Shown: in pieces, positions 1 to 9,130 of the stretch | Position numbering within the stretch: position 1 is the first letter of the stretch | Layout: each line of letters starts with the position of its first letter | NCBI GenBank assembly: GCA_041687455.1 | Contig: JAWLBY010000009.1 | Span: 110,255-174,254, forward strand | Reading direction: 5' to 3' | Source of the DNA: JAWLBY01 sp041687455 | Lineage (GTDB): Bacteria; Pseudomonadota; Gammaproteobacteria; Xanthomonadales; Xanthomonadaceae | Length of the DNA stretch: 64,000 nucleotides | Program-made: the position numbers and the translations under genes | The notes under the pieces: generated by a model | The model's database searches: none | Seen by the model: only the letters and a program-made list of their open reading frames with translations | Told to the model about the DNA's origin: nothing

Positions 1-1
1 C

Positions 2-223
2 GAGATCCGCGACAGCGGACCGGGCATCGCCGCCGAAGACGCCGGCCGGCTGTTCGAACGCGGCTATCGCGGCAAGAGTGCCGAAGGCAGCCGCGGCGCC
101 GGCATCGGGCTGGCGATCGTCGGCCGGCTCTGCGAACTGTACGGCTGGGATGCGAGCCTGGCGCCGCGCCCGGAAGGCGGCGCGATCGCGGTCCTGCGCT
201 TCAATCCGCCACGGCGGAGCTGA
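2..223 (+). CDS. Sensor histidine kinase, C-terminal end (cut by window edge)
   Basis: The last 73 codons of a histidine kinase are visible; the gene begins before the window. The frame opens inside the HATPase_c (GHKL) ATP-binding domain. It shows the G1 box (DSGPGI, about residues 4-9 of the visible part), the F box region (LFERGYRG) and the G2 box (GAGIGLAIV). These bind ATP and close the lid over it. The protein ends shortly after this domain, with the stop at 221-223. Because sensing and dimerisation parts lie outside the window, the signal and partner regulator cannot be told. The family call is firm; the subfamily is open. Confidence 0.9.
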   Translation, partial: EIRDSGPGIAAEDAGRLFERGYRGKSAEGSRGAGIGLAIVGRLCELYGWDASLAPRPEGGAIAVLRFNPPRRS

Positions 224-588
224 TCGCGCACGAGCCGCTTGCGGCAAAGCGGCAGGCTCGCGGTCGTCGGCGCGGCGTTCTGCCGCTGCCCCGGGTTCGC
301 GGATTGCCGGACTGGATCGTGGCTGATCCGCCGCCACACGGCCCCGATCAGACCGGCGTCAACCAGCCCCACTGATCCTCGGTGCGGCCGTCAATCAGGA
401 GGCCGAAGAACGCGTCCGGCAGTCCGGTCGTGACCGGACCACGCACGCCGCCGCCGACCGTGCGACCGGAACCCGCTCCACCGTTCGACGGTGCTTCGAC
501 GCATCACTGCCAGTCGCCCTTCCATATCTCAGGACGAACGGTGCATCGACGCGTCACGGCAAGCGTTCGACGTTTCGCCCGGGCCGCC
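224..588. other. Spacer between kinase tail and UPF0149 gene
   Basis: There is no credible gene in these 365 bases. A stem-loop at 231-260 (CGAGCCGCTT pairing with AAGC...GGCTCG, with a 4-base bulge) lies 7 bases after the kinase stop. It could end the kinase transcript, but no T-run follows. The rest is GC-rich, without repeats or promoters that I can recognise. Confidence 0.4.
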
Positions 589-1383
589 TCAGTGCAGATG
601 GTTCGGCGCGCCGCAGCAGACCTTGAACTTCTTGCCGCTGCCGCACGGACACGGGTCGTTGCGGCCCGGCGTTTCGGCACGCCGCACCGGCTGCGGCCGG
701 AGTTGTTCGCGGCGCAGCGCGTCCAGATCCTGCAGCATCGCCGGCAGTTCGGCGGCCGCTTCGAGTCGGCTGTGGAAGTCCGGGATGTCGTCCGGATCCA
801 TGCCGAGTTCCTCGGCCTGTTCGGTCGAGAACAGCGCCAGCATCTCGATCATGCCGAGGTCCTCCTCGACGAACTCGTGCTGTTCGGCCCAGCGCTCCCA
901 GGCCTGCTGCCGGAAGTCGACGCCACGCAGGAAACCGAGCGCCCAGGCGGCAGCGAGCGGAAAGTCGCTCGGCGCGCCGGCAAACGGGTCATGTTCGTCA
1001 TCGGCCGGGCTGCCGAGCGGCTGCTCGGCCACCGACGGGTAGGCGAGCAGCGGCATCGCCGCGGCGTGCGCTTCCTCGTCATCCTCGCCGAACTCGATCT
1101 GCAGGCGGCTGACGATGTCGTTCCAAAGCCCCATCACCAGCCGATACGCATCCAGCGCTTCGCTCTCGTTGGCCCAGACCGGCTCGTGGTTCCAGATCGC
1201 CGACATGAACTCGCTCGGCATGACCAGCTCCGGGCTGACGATCAGCGCGCTGAGGAAGCCGTCGAGCATCTCGAGCGACATGCCGTCGTGCGGCACCGCA
1301 TGGGTTTCGAGCAGATGGTCGAGTCGTTCCAGGTCCTGGTCGGACAACGGGGCGGGCTTTGCGGTCGAGCCTGTGATGTTCAT
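589..1383 (-). CDS. UPF0149 (YecA/YgfB-like) protein with C-terminal SEC-C zinc motif
   Basis: A 264-residue cytoplasmic protein of the UPF0149 family. The helical UPF0149 region has LLETHAVPHDGMSLEMLDGF near the N terminus and AWALGFLRGVDF in the middle. It ends in a SEC-C motif (NDPCPCGSGKKFKVCC, about residues 242-257), the same zinc-binding tail found on SecA and E. coli YecA. That tail binds zinc or iron and can contact ribosomes or SecB-type partners. The exact role of YecA-like proteins is unsettled. It is the third gene of a minus-strand run gshA / UPF0149 / UPF0149, with 90 bases between this gene and the shorter paralogue upstream. The start is the ATG at 1381-1383. Family is sure, function is not. 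Confidence 0.88.
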   Translation of the reverse strand: MNITGSTAKPAPLSDQDLERLDHLLETHAVPHDGMSLEMLDGFLSALIVSPELVMPSEFMSAIWNHEPVWANESEALDAYRLVMGLWNDIVSRLQIEFGEDDEEAHAAAMPLLAYPSVAEQPLGSPADDEHDPFAGAPSDFPLAAAWALGFLRGVDFRQQAWERWAEQHEFVEEDLGMIEMLALFSTEQAEELGMDPDDIPDFHSRLEAAAELPAMLQDLDALRREQLRPQPVRRAETPGRNDPCPCGSGKKFKVCCGAPNHLH

Positions 1384-1473
1384 TCGGATCCGTGACAGAT
1401 GGGCAGGGAAAATTGAAGCGCCGCCCGCCGCGACAGCAACGGTGGACGGACGGCTGCGGACCGGTCTTGCGCG

Positions 1474-2127
1474 TCAGTGGGCGCGACCGGCCGCCTGACG
1501 AGTGCGCTCGCCACGCCGACGGAAGTCGAGTATGCGAAGCATATAGGGCATCGCGGCGAGCATGTCGACCCGCTCACGGAAGGTCGGGGCCGGCGTGCCG
1601 TCCTGATCGCCGAGCTGGATCAGCCGCATCAGGAAGGCGATGCTCTCCTCGAGACCGGCAATGTCCTTCTCCCAGGCACGCCATTGCGGCAAGCGCAGGT
1701 CGACGGCGTAGAGGAATCCGCCGGCCCAGGCGGCGCCGAGCGGAAAATCGATTCCGCGGCAGGCCTGCTCGAACTCGGCCGGGTCATCCGGCAGGCCGGG
1801 CGGCATCGACAGCAATGGCATGAAGCCGCCGGCATCCTTGTCCGGATCGATCTGGATCCGCGCCTCGATGAAGCGCGCGAGTTGATCAACCAGCCGCTCG
1901 GCATCTCGCGCCTCGGCAGGCGAGCCCCACGACAGGTCCGGGCCCCAGATCAGCGGCCGGTACTCGTCGGCCGGCACGTCGACCGGGCCGGCCAGCAGTC
2001 CGCACAGCAGGCCGTCGAGCATTTCCAGATTCATTCCGCCGTTCGGCACCGCCCGCTCGATCAGCAACTGCTGCAGCCGCTGGATTTCGTCGGCACTCAT
2101 GATCGACTTCGGATCGACGTGGCTCAT
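1474..2127 (-). CDS. UPF0149 (YecA/YgfB-like) protein without SEC-C tail
   Basis: A 217-residue UPF0149 paralogue of the next gene downstream. It shares the N-terminal pattern (LLIERAVPNGGMNLEMLDGLL) and the central AAWAGGFLYAVDL, but stops without the cysteine-rich SEC-C tail. The chosen start is the ATG at 2125-2127 (MSHVDPK...), which has GGGAGACGAG just upstream as ribosome binding site. An open frame continues further upstream, but it would run into gshA. Only 31 bases separate it from the gshA stop, so the two are probably one transcript. Tandem paralogues, one with and one without the zinc tail, suggest a duplication followed by loss or gain of the tail. Function unknown. Confidence 0.85.
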   Translation of the reverse strand: MSHVDPKSIMSADEIQRLQQLLIERAVPNGGMNLEMLDGLLCGLLAGPVDVPADEYRPLIWGPDLSWGSPAEARDAERLVDQLARFIEARIQIDPDKDAGGFMPLLSMPPGLPDDPAEFEQACRGIDFPLGAAWAGGFLYAVDLRLPQWRAWEKDIAGLEESIAFLMRLIQLGDQDGTPAPTFRERVDMLAAMPYMLRILDFRRRGERTRQAAGRAH

Positions 2128-2158
2128 CTCGTCTCCCGTGCGGTGGCGCAGCCGATCG

Positions 2159-3538
2159 TCAGTACGCGAACTCGCCGAACAGCGGGTCCACGCTGCCGCG
2201 CCAGCGGCCATGGAACAACTCGAGCTTGCGTTCGGCGGGCGTCTGGTTGGCGGTGGCGAATTCGATCAGCGGCTCCAGGTGGTAGGACTCGTCGCTGCCC
2301 TCGCGGCTCAGTCTCGCGCGGCGCTGCAGGCCGGCCGCCGAGATCTTCAGCGCCTCGAGCGCCAGCTCGCGAACCGTCGCGCCACGGAACGGCAGTTTCA
2401 GTGCATGCCGCGGCACGCCGTCGCGCAGTGCGTGACGCTCGGCGCGACTGAAATCACCGACCAGATCCCAGGCGGCATCGAGCGCTGTCGAGTCGTATAG
2501 CAGACCGACCCAGAACGCCGGCAAAGCGCAGACGCGATTCCACGGGCCGCTGTCGGCACCGCGCATTTCGAGATAGCGCTTCAGCCGCACTTCGGGAAAA
2601 GCGGTGGTCAGATGGTCGGCCCAATCCTTCAGCGTCGGTCGCTCACCCGGCCGGGCCGGCAGCCGGCCGTCCATGAAGTCACGGAAGCTCTGTCCGCTGG
2701 CATCGACGTAGTGGCCGTCGCGGTAGACGAAATACATCGGCACGTCGAGCACGTAGTCGACGTAACGCTCGAAACCGAAACCGTCCTCGAACACGAAATC
2801 GAGCATGCCGGTGCGGTCCGGATCGGTATCGGTCCATATCTGCGAGCGGTACGACTGGAAGCCATTCGGCCGGCCGTCGGTGAACGGCGAATCGGCGAAC
2901 AATGCGGTCGCGATCGGCTGCAACGCGAGGCCGACGCGGAACTTCTTCACCATGTCGGCTTCGGAGCCGAAGTCGAGGTTGACCTGCACCGTGCAGGTGC
3001 GGGTCATCATGTCGAGCCCGAGCCGTCCGCGCTTGGGCATGTACTCGCGCATGATCTTGTAGCGGCCCTTCGGCATCCACGGCATGTCGTCGCGGCGCCA
3101 CTTCGGCTGGAAACCCATGCCGAGGAAGCCGAGTCCGAGCGGCTCGGCGACAGTCTTGACCTCACGCAGGTGCAGGCCGGTCTCGCAGCAGGTCTGGTGC
3201 AGGTTCTCGAGCGGCGCCCCGGACAGTTCGAGCTGGCCGGCCGGCTCCAGCGTGATCGAGGCACCGTCGCGTTCGAGCGCGATCAGTTGCGCCCGGCCAT
3301 CCGCGCCGACTTCCTCGATCCGCGACCAGCCGAGACCGGCAAGCCCCTCCAGCACGGCACGGATGCCGCGTTCGCCTTCATAGGTGGGCGGCAGCAGGTC
3401 GTCGGTGCGGAAACCGAATTTCTCGTGCTCGGTGCCGATCCGCCATTCCGACTCGGGCTTGCTGCCGGCCTCGATGTACGCGACGAGCTGGCGGCGGTTT
3501 TCTACCGGCTCAGCGGATTCCTTGCTCGGGCCTGACAT
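2159..3538 (-). CDS. gshA: Glutamate-cysteine ligase, plant/proteobacterial type
   Basis: GshA (459 residues) joins L-glutamate and L-cysteine with ATP to give gamma-glutamylcysteine, the first and controlling step of glutathione synthesis, in the cytoplasm. The length and motifs fit the GCS2/plant-type family typical of Xanthomonadales and alphaproteobacteria, not the E. coli GshA family. Seen motifs are GTEHEKFG (residues 35-42), GMGFQPKW, and TRTCTVQVNLD in the middle, which carry the substrate and metal-binding acidic residues. The start at 3536-3538 is preceded by AAGGAT. A run of ten G (C on the coding strand) sits about 53-62 bases upstream. Two UPF0149 genes follow closely. The glutathione synthetase gene gshB is not in the window. 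Confidence 0.95.
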   Translation of the reverse strand: MSGPSKESAEPVENRRQLVAYIEAGSKPESEWRIGTEHEKFGFRTDDLLPPTYEGERGIRAVLEGLAGLGWSRIEEVGADGRAQLIALERDGASITLEPAGQLELSGAPLENLHQTCCETGLHLREVKTVAEPLGLGFLGMGFQPKWRRDDMPWMPKGRYKIMREYMPKRGRLGLDMMTRTCTVQVNLDFGSEADMVKKFRVGLALQPIATALFADSPFTDGRPNGFQSYRSQIWTDTDPDRTGMLDFVFEDGFGFERYVDYVLDVPMYFVYRDGHYVDASGQSFRDFMDGRLPARPGERPTLKDWADHLTTAFPEVRLKRYLEMRGADSGPWNRVCALPAFWVGLLYDSTALDAAWDLVGDFSRAERHALRDGVPRHALKLPFRGATVRELALEALKISAAGLQRRARLSREGSDESYHLEPLIEFATANQTPAERKLELFHGRWRGSVDPLFGEFAY

Positions 3539-3590
3539 GGACGATCCTTGCGGGCGTGCACGGCCGAACGACCGGCACTCGGGGGGGGGG

Positions 3591-3600
3591 CGAAGCCGGC
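3591..3600. repeat. Homopolymer tract, ten G, upstream of gshA
   Basis: An uninterrupted run of ten G (C on the gshA strand) lies 52 bases before the gshA start, where a promoter or 5' leader would be. Such tracts are prone to slippage during replication and to miscounting in sequencing. Either phase variation of gshA expression or an assembly length error is possible. Confidence 0.6.
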
Positions 3601-3689
3601 AAGATGGGGGCTTTCGCGGGTCGGCGCAAGCGGGGTGCGGCCGGCGCCCCGGGACCCGCGCTGCAGCGTGGCGGATCGCCGGCTTCGCT

Positions 3690-3725
3690 CCCCTCTCCCG
3701 CCGGGAGAGGGGCCGGGGGTGAGGG
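3690..3725 (+). repeat. Extragenic palindromic repeat, copy 1 (CCCCTCTCCCGCCGGGAGAGG type)
   Basis: A perfect hairpin (CCCCTCTCCCG / CGGGAGAGGGG) is followed by CCGGGGGTGAGGG. The same unit occurs inverted at 3813-3848. Together they form a pair of facing repeats in the 336-base gap between gshA and tkt (3539-3874). Repeats of this look are dispersed between genes in many proteobacteria, including Xanthomonadales. They may act as transcript stabilisers or terminators at the tkt 3' end, or as mobile REP-like units. Confidence 0.75.
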
Positions 3726-3812
3726 TCGGGTCTTGCCACCGGGCCGGATTCGAGCGGCGGTGCGGGCGCTTGCGTCCTGCCCGGCGAGGTCCGGTCAGCC
3801 GCTCCGCACGGA

Positions 3813-3848
3813 CCCTCACCCCAACCCCTCTCCCGGAGGGAGAGGGGC
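3813..3848 (-). repeat. Extragenic palindromic repeat, copy 2 (inverted)
   Basis: The unit begins CCCTCACCCC and ends in the hairpin CCCCTCTCCCG...GGGAGAGGGG, the reverse complement of the unit at 3690-3725. The two lie 87 bases apart. It sits 26 bases after the tkt stop and could form a large hairpin with copy 1 in a read-through transcript. Confidence 0.75.
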
Positions 3849-3874
3849 TTTCAACATCCGTCGGGCGGCTCGGT

Positions 3875-5875
3875 TCAGCCGAGCGCCTTCGCCGCTTCGA
3901 CGACGCGCTCGACGGTGAAGCCGAAATACTTGAACAACTGGTCGGCCGGTGCCGATGCGCCGAACCGGTCGATACCGATCACGGCGCCGTCGAGGCCGAC
4001 GAACTTGCGCCAGTAGTCGGACACCCCGGCCTCGATCGCGAGGCGCCGGCGGCAGGCATTCGGCAACACCGATTCGCGGTAGTCGGCCGGCTGCTGCTCG
4101 AACAGCTCGACCGCCGGCATCGACACCACGCGGACCTTTCGGCCCTCGCCTTCCAGCGCCTTCGCCGCGTCGACCGCCAACCCGACCTCCGAGCCGGTCG
4201 CGATCAGGATCAGCTCCGGTGCGCCGTCGCAATCGCGCAGCACGTAACCGCCGCGGGCAATCGCCGCCAGTTGGCCGGCGTCGCGCGGCTGGTGCGGCAG
4301 GTTCTGGCGAGTGAAGATCAGGCAGCTCGGCCCGTCGCGCCGTTCGATCGCGGCGCGCCAGGCGACCGCCGATTCAACCGCGTCGCAGGGTCGCCAGACG
4401 ACGTTGTTCGGGATATAGCGCAGCGACGCGACGTGTTCGATCGGCTGGTGGGTCGGGCCGTCCTCGCCGAGGCCGATCGAATCGTGCGTGTAGACGTGGA
4501 TGCTGGCGGCCGGAATCAGCGCGCTCATCCGAACCGCGTTGCGCGCGTAGTCGGAGAACACCAGGAAGGTCGCGTCGTACGGGATGAAGCCGCCGTGCAG
4601 CGCGAGGCCATTCGCGATCGCGGTCATGCCGAACTCGCGCACGCCGTAGTAGACGTAGTTGCCGTCGGCATCATTGGCGTTGACGTCGCGCGAGCCCTTC
4701 CACAGGGTCAGGTTGGAGTGCGCGAGATCGGCCGAGCCGCCGATCAGCTCCGGCAGCAGCGGGCCGAACGCCTCCAGCGCCATCTGAGACGCCTTGCGGC
4801 TGGCGACGACCGGGCCGTCGGCCTGCAGCTTGTCGATCCAGGCCTGCGCCTGCTCGGCGAAATCGGCCGGCAGCTCGCCGCGCATCCGGCGTTCGAACTC
4901 GGCGGCGAGTTCCGGGTGCTGCCGGCGGTATTCGGCGAACAGCCGGTTCCACTGCTCCTCGCGGACGATGCCGGTGTCGCGCGCCCGCCAGCCGCTGCGG
5001 ATCGCGTCCGGAATCTCGAACGGCGCGTGCGGCCAGTTCAGCGCCTCGCGCGTGCCGGCGACTTCGTCCTTGCCGAGCGGCGCGCCGTGGCAGGTTTCCT
5101 TGCCGGCGCGGGTCGGTGCGCCGAAGCCGATGATCGTCCGGCAGCAGATCAGCGTCGGCCGCTCGCGCTCGCCCTGTGCGGTGCGGATCGCCTGCGCGAT
5201 CTCGTCCGGGTCGTGGCCATCGACGTTGCGGATCACCTGCCAGCCATAGGCTTCGAAGCGAGCCGGGGTGTCGTCGGAGAACCAGCCGGCAACATTGCCG
5301 TCGATCGAGATCCGGTTGTCGTCCCAGAACACGATCAGCTTGCCGAGGCCGAGGGTGCCGGCCAGCGAACAGACTTCGTGCGAGATGCCTTCCATCAGGC
5401 AGCCATCGCCGGCGAACACCCAGGTGTAGTGGTCGACGATCGAAAACTCCGGCCGGTTGAAGCGGTTGCCGAGCACTTTTTCGGCCAGCGCGAAGCCGAC
5501 CGCGTTGGCGAGCCCCTGGCCGAGCGGGCCGGTGGTGGTTTCGACGCCAGGCGTTTCCGAGCGTTCGGGATGGCCGGCGGTCTTCGAATGCAACTGGCGG
5601 AAGTTCTTCAGCTCTTCCAGCGGCAGGTCGTAACCGGACAGATGCAGCAGGCTGTACAGCAGCATCGAGCCGTGCCCGTTCGACAGCACGAAACGGTCGC
5701 GATCGACCCAGCCCGGATTGGCCGGACTGTGGCGCAGGAAATCGTTCCACAGCACCTCGGCGATATCGGCCATGCCCATCGGCGCGCCCGGATGGCCGGA
5801 CTTCGCGGCCTCGACCGCATCGATCGACAGGAAACGGACGGCGTTGGCGAGGTCGCGGCGGGATGGTGCGGTCAT
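3875..5875 (-). CDS. tkt: Transketolase
   Basis: A 666-residue thiamine-diphosphate enzyme of the pentose phosphate and Calvin pathways. It moves two-carbon ketol units between sugar phosphates (xylulose-5-P with ribose-5-P or erythrose-4-P). The N-terminal signature SGHPGAPMGMAD lies at residues 26-37. The diphosphate-binding motif starts with GDGCLMEG (156-163), and the active-site loop GPLGQGLANAVG is at about 116-127. The second half has the pyrimidine-binding domain with THDSIGLGEDGPTHQP. Length is normal for the family. The start is the ATG at 5873-5875; longer open sequence upstream has no homology. It ends close to a palindromic repeat. No aldolase or phosphatase genes adjoin, so a role in general sugar metabolism is most likely. 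Confidence 0.96.
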   Translation of the reverse strand: MTAPSRRDLANAVRFLSIDAVEAAKSGHPGAPMGMADIAEVLWNDFLRHSPANPGWVDRDRFVLSNGHGSMLLYSLLHLSGYDLPLEELKNFRQLHSKTAGHPERSETPGVETTTGPLGQGLANAVGFALAEKVLGNRFNRPEFSIVDHYTWVFAGDGCLMEGISHEVCSLAGTLGLGKLIVFWDDNRISIDGNVAGWFSDDTPARFEAYGWQVIRNVDGHDPDEIAQAIRTAQGERERPTLICCRTIIGFGAPTRAGKETCHGAPLGKDEVAGTREALNWPHAPFEIPDAIRSGWRARDTGIVREEQWNRLFAEYRRQHPELAAEFERRMRGELPADFAEQAQAWIDKLQADGPVVASRKASQMALEAFGPLLPELIGGSADLAHSNLTLWKGSRDVNANDADGNYVYYGVREFGMTAIANGLALHGGFIPYDATFLVFSDYARNAVRMSALIPAASIHVYTHDSIGLGEDGPTHQPIEHVASLRYIPNNVVWRPCDAVESAVAWRAAIERRDGPSCLIFTRQNLPHQPRDAGQLAAIARGGYVLRDCDGAPELILIATGSEVGLAVDAAKALEGEGRKVRVVSMPAVELFEQQPADYRESVLPNACRRRLAIEAGVSDYWRKFVGLDGAVIGIDRFGASAPADQLFKYFGFTVERVVEAAKALG

Positions 5876-6038
5876 GGGGCGGCTCGGGGCAGGCGGGCGA
5901 GCCGCGTATTGTACGTGGAGCCGGGAATCGGGAACCGATCGAGCAGTCTGGCGGCAGCCCGATGGCTGGACGGCACGTGCCACGGAGCGCAGGGTCCGGG
6001 GTGGCGAGAAGCGCTCGATTCTCGATGCCCGACCTCGG

Positions 6039-7316
6039 TCACACCGGTGCCGCGCGCTCCCGGTCCGGCTCACCGCGCGCGACGACCACCGCACCGACCA
6101 GGTCACCGGTCACGTTGACGGTGGTCCGGCACATGTCGAGGAAGCGATCGACGCCGAGGATGATGCCGATGCCTTCCGGCGGGATGCCGAACATTGCCAG
6201 GATCATCGCGATCACCGGCAGCGAACCGCCCGGCACGCCGGCCGCGCCGATGCCGCCGAGCACGCACAGCAGCAGCACCGCGACCTGCTGCGCCAGACTC
6301 AGGTCGACGCCGAAGAACTGGGCGAGGAACAGCACGGTGATGCCTTCGAACATCGCGGTGCCGTTCATGTTGGCGGTCGCACCGAGCGTGCAGACGAAGC
6401 GGCCGACCCGGCGCGGGACACCGAGCCGTTCCTCGGCCACCTTCAGCGTGGTCGGCAGCGTCGCCGAGCTGGACGAGGTCGAGAACGCGGTCAGGATCGC
6501 CGGCTCGGCACGCTTGAAGAACTGCAGCGGCGACATGCCGCCGACGAAGCGCAGCAGCAGCGGGAACACGATGAAATAGTGCAGCGCCAACGCCAGCACG
6601 ACGGTGCCGACGAAGCGCGCGAGCTGCACCAGCACGTCGAGCCCGAGCCGGGCGGTGATCGCGAACAGCAGCGCCGCGACCGCGTACGGCGCCAGCCGGA
6701 TCACCCAGCCGATCAGGGTCAGCGAAATGTCGTACAGCCCCTGCACCGCGCCGAGGAAGGTGCCGACGCCGTCGGTGCGGACCATTGCCGCGGCGATTCC
6801 GACCATCAGCGAGAAGAACATCACCGCGATCAGGTCACCGCTGGCGGCCGACGCGATCGGGTTGCGCGGCACGATGTTCAGCAGCAGGTCGATGCCGGAG
6901 AACTCGCGCCGCGCCGCGATCTCGCCGGCGCGGTCGGCCGCCCCGGCCAGCAGCGATTGCCCGACGTCCGGCGGCAGGCCGTTGCCGGGCTGCAGCGCGT
7001 TGACGGTCAGCAGCCCGATCATGACCGCGATCGCGGTGACGGTCGCGACGAACAGCAGCGTCTTGACGCCGATCCGGCCGAGCGAGCGCGGATCGCCGAT
7101 CTCGACCACGCCGAGCACCAGTGCCGAGAACACCAGCGGCACGACCAGCATGAACAGCAGCCGCAGGAACACCTGGCCGAGCGGGTTCGCGACCCAGGTC
7201 ACCAGCGCGTCGAGCCAGCCGGCGTCGGCCGCCCAGAAGTTGGCGGCCAGCCCGCCGACGATGCCGACGACGAACCCGATCAGCATTTTGGTGTGCAGCG
7301 GCATGGCAGTGCTCAT
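6039..7316 (-). CDS. Dicarboxylate/amino acid:cation symporter (DAACS/SDF family)
   Basis: A 425-residue inner-membrane transporter of the GltP/DctA/SstT family, which takes up glutamate, aspartate, C4-dicarboxylates or serine with Na+ or H+. The family marks are present: the serine-rich re-entrant loop SSSSATLPTTL, the NMNGT motif of transmembrane helix 7, and the second re-entrant loop with GVPGGSLPV. The C-terminal helix ends DRFLDMCRTTVNVTGD, the usual substrate and cation site. The start at 7314-7316 follows AGGAACGACG. The gene lies 60 bases after the AGCS symporter on the same strand, so the two amino acid carriers may form one operon. The substrate cannot be fixed from sequence alone. 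Confidence 0.92.
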   Translation of the reverse strand: MSTAMPLHTKMLIGFVVGIVGGLAANFWAADAGWLDALVTWVANPLGQVFLRLLFMLVVPLVFSALVLGVVEIGDPRSLGRIGVKTLLFVATVTAIAVMIGLLTVNALQPGNGLPPDVGQSLLAGAADRAGEIAARREFSGIDLLLNIVPRNPIASAASGDLIAVMFFSLMVGIAAAMVRTDGVGTFLGAVQGLYDISLTLIGWVIRLAPYAVAALLFAITARLGLDVLVQLARFVGTVVLALALHYFIVFPLLLRFVGGMSPLQFFKRAEPAILTAFSTSSSSATLPTTLKVAEERLGVPRRVGRFVCTLGATANMNGTAMFEGITVLFLAQFFGVDLSLAQQVAVLLLCVLGGIGAAGVPGGSLPVIAMILAMFGIPPEGIGIILGVDRFLDMCRTTVNVTGDLVGAVVVARGEPDRERAAPV

Positions 7317-7376
7317 CGTCGTTCCTGGCACGATCCAGCGCGGGGCATCACCGCCGCCGCGCGCCGGCGCGAGTCC

Positions 7377-8888
7377 TTATCGCGTGGTGCCGTTGCGGAC
7401 CCGTTCGAAATAACCGTCCAGTTCGCGCTTGACGACCGGTGCCAGCAGGTACAGGCCGATCAGGTTCGGGATCGCCATGATGAACAGCAGGCCGTCGGCC
7501 AGGTCGACGATGCTGCCGAGCTGCATCGTGCAGCCGACCACCACCATCGCGAGATAGAACACCTTGAAGCCGTACAGCACCGCCTTCGACTCTCGGGCCA
7601 GGAAGCTGGCCGCCTTGGCACCGTAGTAGCCCCACGTGATCGTGGTCGAGAACGCGAACATCAGCACCAGGAACGCCAGCACGTACGGGAACCACGGCAA
7701 CACGCTCGCGAACGCGGCCGAGGTCAACTGGACACCCTCGACGCCCTGCCCGCCGACATAGGCACCGGTGATCACGATCACCAGCGCGGTCATCGTGCAG
7801 ATGATCACGGTGTCGACGAACGGCTCGAACAGCGCGACGATGCCGGCGCTGACCGGTTCGCGGGTCTTGATCGTCGAGTGCGCGATCGCCGACGAACCGA
7901 GGCCGGCTTCGTTCGAGAATGCCGCCCGGCGGAAGCCCTGGATCAGTGCGCCGACCACGCCGCCGGCGACGCCTTCGGCGGTGAACGCGCCATCGATGAT
8001 GGTCATGATCGCAGCCGGGATGTCGGTGACGTGCGCCGCCAGCACCACCAGCGCGGCGAGGATGTACAACGTCGCCATCGTCGGCACCAGCTTCTCGGTG
8101 ACCTGGCCGATCCGGCTGATGCCGCCGATCACGACCACGCCGGCCAGCACCGCATAGACCAGGCCGAACAGCCAGCCCTTGTCGCCGAGAAAACCGGCCG
8201 CGCCGCCGGTCACGCCGACCATCTGCGAATAGGCCTGGTTGGCCTGGAACATCGCGCCGGCACCGATCGCGCCGAGCATCGTGCAGACCGCGAAGATGAT
8301 CGCCAGTACCCAGCCGAGCGTGTTGAGCCGCGGGTAATGCTCCTTCAGGCCACGGCTCAGGTAATACATCGGGCCGCCGGAGATCGTGCCGTCGGCCTTC
8401 TCGAGCCGGTACTTCAGGCCGAGCGTGCACTCGACGAACTTGGTCGACATGCCGAGCAGGCCGGCGAGGATCATCCAGAACGTCGCACCGGGCCCGCCGA
8501 GCGTGATCGCGACTGCGACGCCGGCGATGTTGCCGAGACCGACCGTGCCGGAAACCGCCGAGCTGAGGCCCTGGAAGTAGCTGACCTCGCCGGGATTCTG
8601 CTTGTCGTCGTAGTCGCCGCGCAGCAACCGGAATGCGTGGCCGAAGCCGCGGATGTTGATGAAGCGGAAATACAGCGTGAACACGAAGCCGGCGAAGATC
8701 AGCCAGCCGACGATCAGCGGAAACGCGGTGCCGTCGATCGGCACCGAGTAGAAGATGACCCTCGAGATCGAATCTGCCACCGGCGTGAACGCCGCATTGA
8801 TTCGCTCATCGAGTCCCGGCTCGGCCTGGGCGTGTGCGGAAAACGTCGTCAGCAGCGCGGCGAGCGCCGCCATTAGGCGAACCAGCAT
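7377..8888 (-). CDS. Sodium:alanine/glycine symporter (AGCS family)
   Basis: A 503-residue inner-membrane carrier of the AGCS family (AlsT/DagA), which imports alanine or glycine with Na+. The family signature around GTVGLGNIAGVAVAITLGGP sits after the second membrane segment. Further marks are ISGGPMYYLSRGL and RAAFSNEAGLGSSAIAH, both conserved in AGCS. The first 22 residues (MLVRLMAALAALL...AHAQA) look like a cleavable signal sequence, an N-terminal extension seen in part of this family. The start ATG at 8886-8888 is preceded by GGGGAT. Downstream on the same strand, 60 bases away, is a DAACS symporter. Confidence 0.93.
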   Translation of the reverse strand: MLVRLMAALAALLTTFSAHAQAEPGLDERINAAFTPVADSISRVIFYSVPIDGTAFPLIVGWLIFAGFVFTLYFRFINIRGFGHAFRLLRGDYDDKQNPGEVSYFQGLSSAVSGTVGLGNIAGVAVAITLGGPGATFWMILAGLLGMSTKFVECTLGLKYRLEKADGTISGGPMYYLSRGLKEHYPRLNTLGWVLAIIFAVCTMLGAIGAGAMFQANQAYSQMVGVTGGAAGFLGDKGWLFGLVYAVLAGVVVIGGISRIGQVTEKLVPTMATLYILAALVVLAAHVTDIPAAIMTIIDGAFTAEGVAGGVVGALIQGFRRAAFSNEAGLGSSAIAHSTIKTREPVSAGIVALFEPFVDTVIICTMTALVIVITGAYVGGQGVEGVQLTSAAFASVLPWFPYVLAFLVLMFAFSTTITWGYYGAKAASFLARESKAVLYGFKVFYLAMVVVGCTMQLGSIVDLADGLLFIMAIPNLIGLYLLAPVVKRELDGYFERVRNGTTR

Positions 8889-9130
8889 GAACGATCCCCG
8901 AATGAGTCGAAGCCGGGGATGGTACACCAGCGGGCCGGACCGGCCGGTGCGACAGGCGGTGACGGGCGCTCGGGTCGGCGCAGGCCCGAGTCGCGCTGTC
9001 CGTGGCAGGCCTTTGCCCCGACCGGGCGTCCAGGGCAATGCGCAGGTGTCCGCACAACAGCATGGCAGAGCATCTTCCGGTCGTCGGCCCGGGCTTCCTT
9101 TCCCGGCCCGCCGCGGCAATGCCGCCTCGA

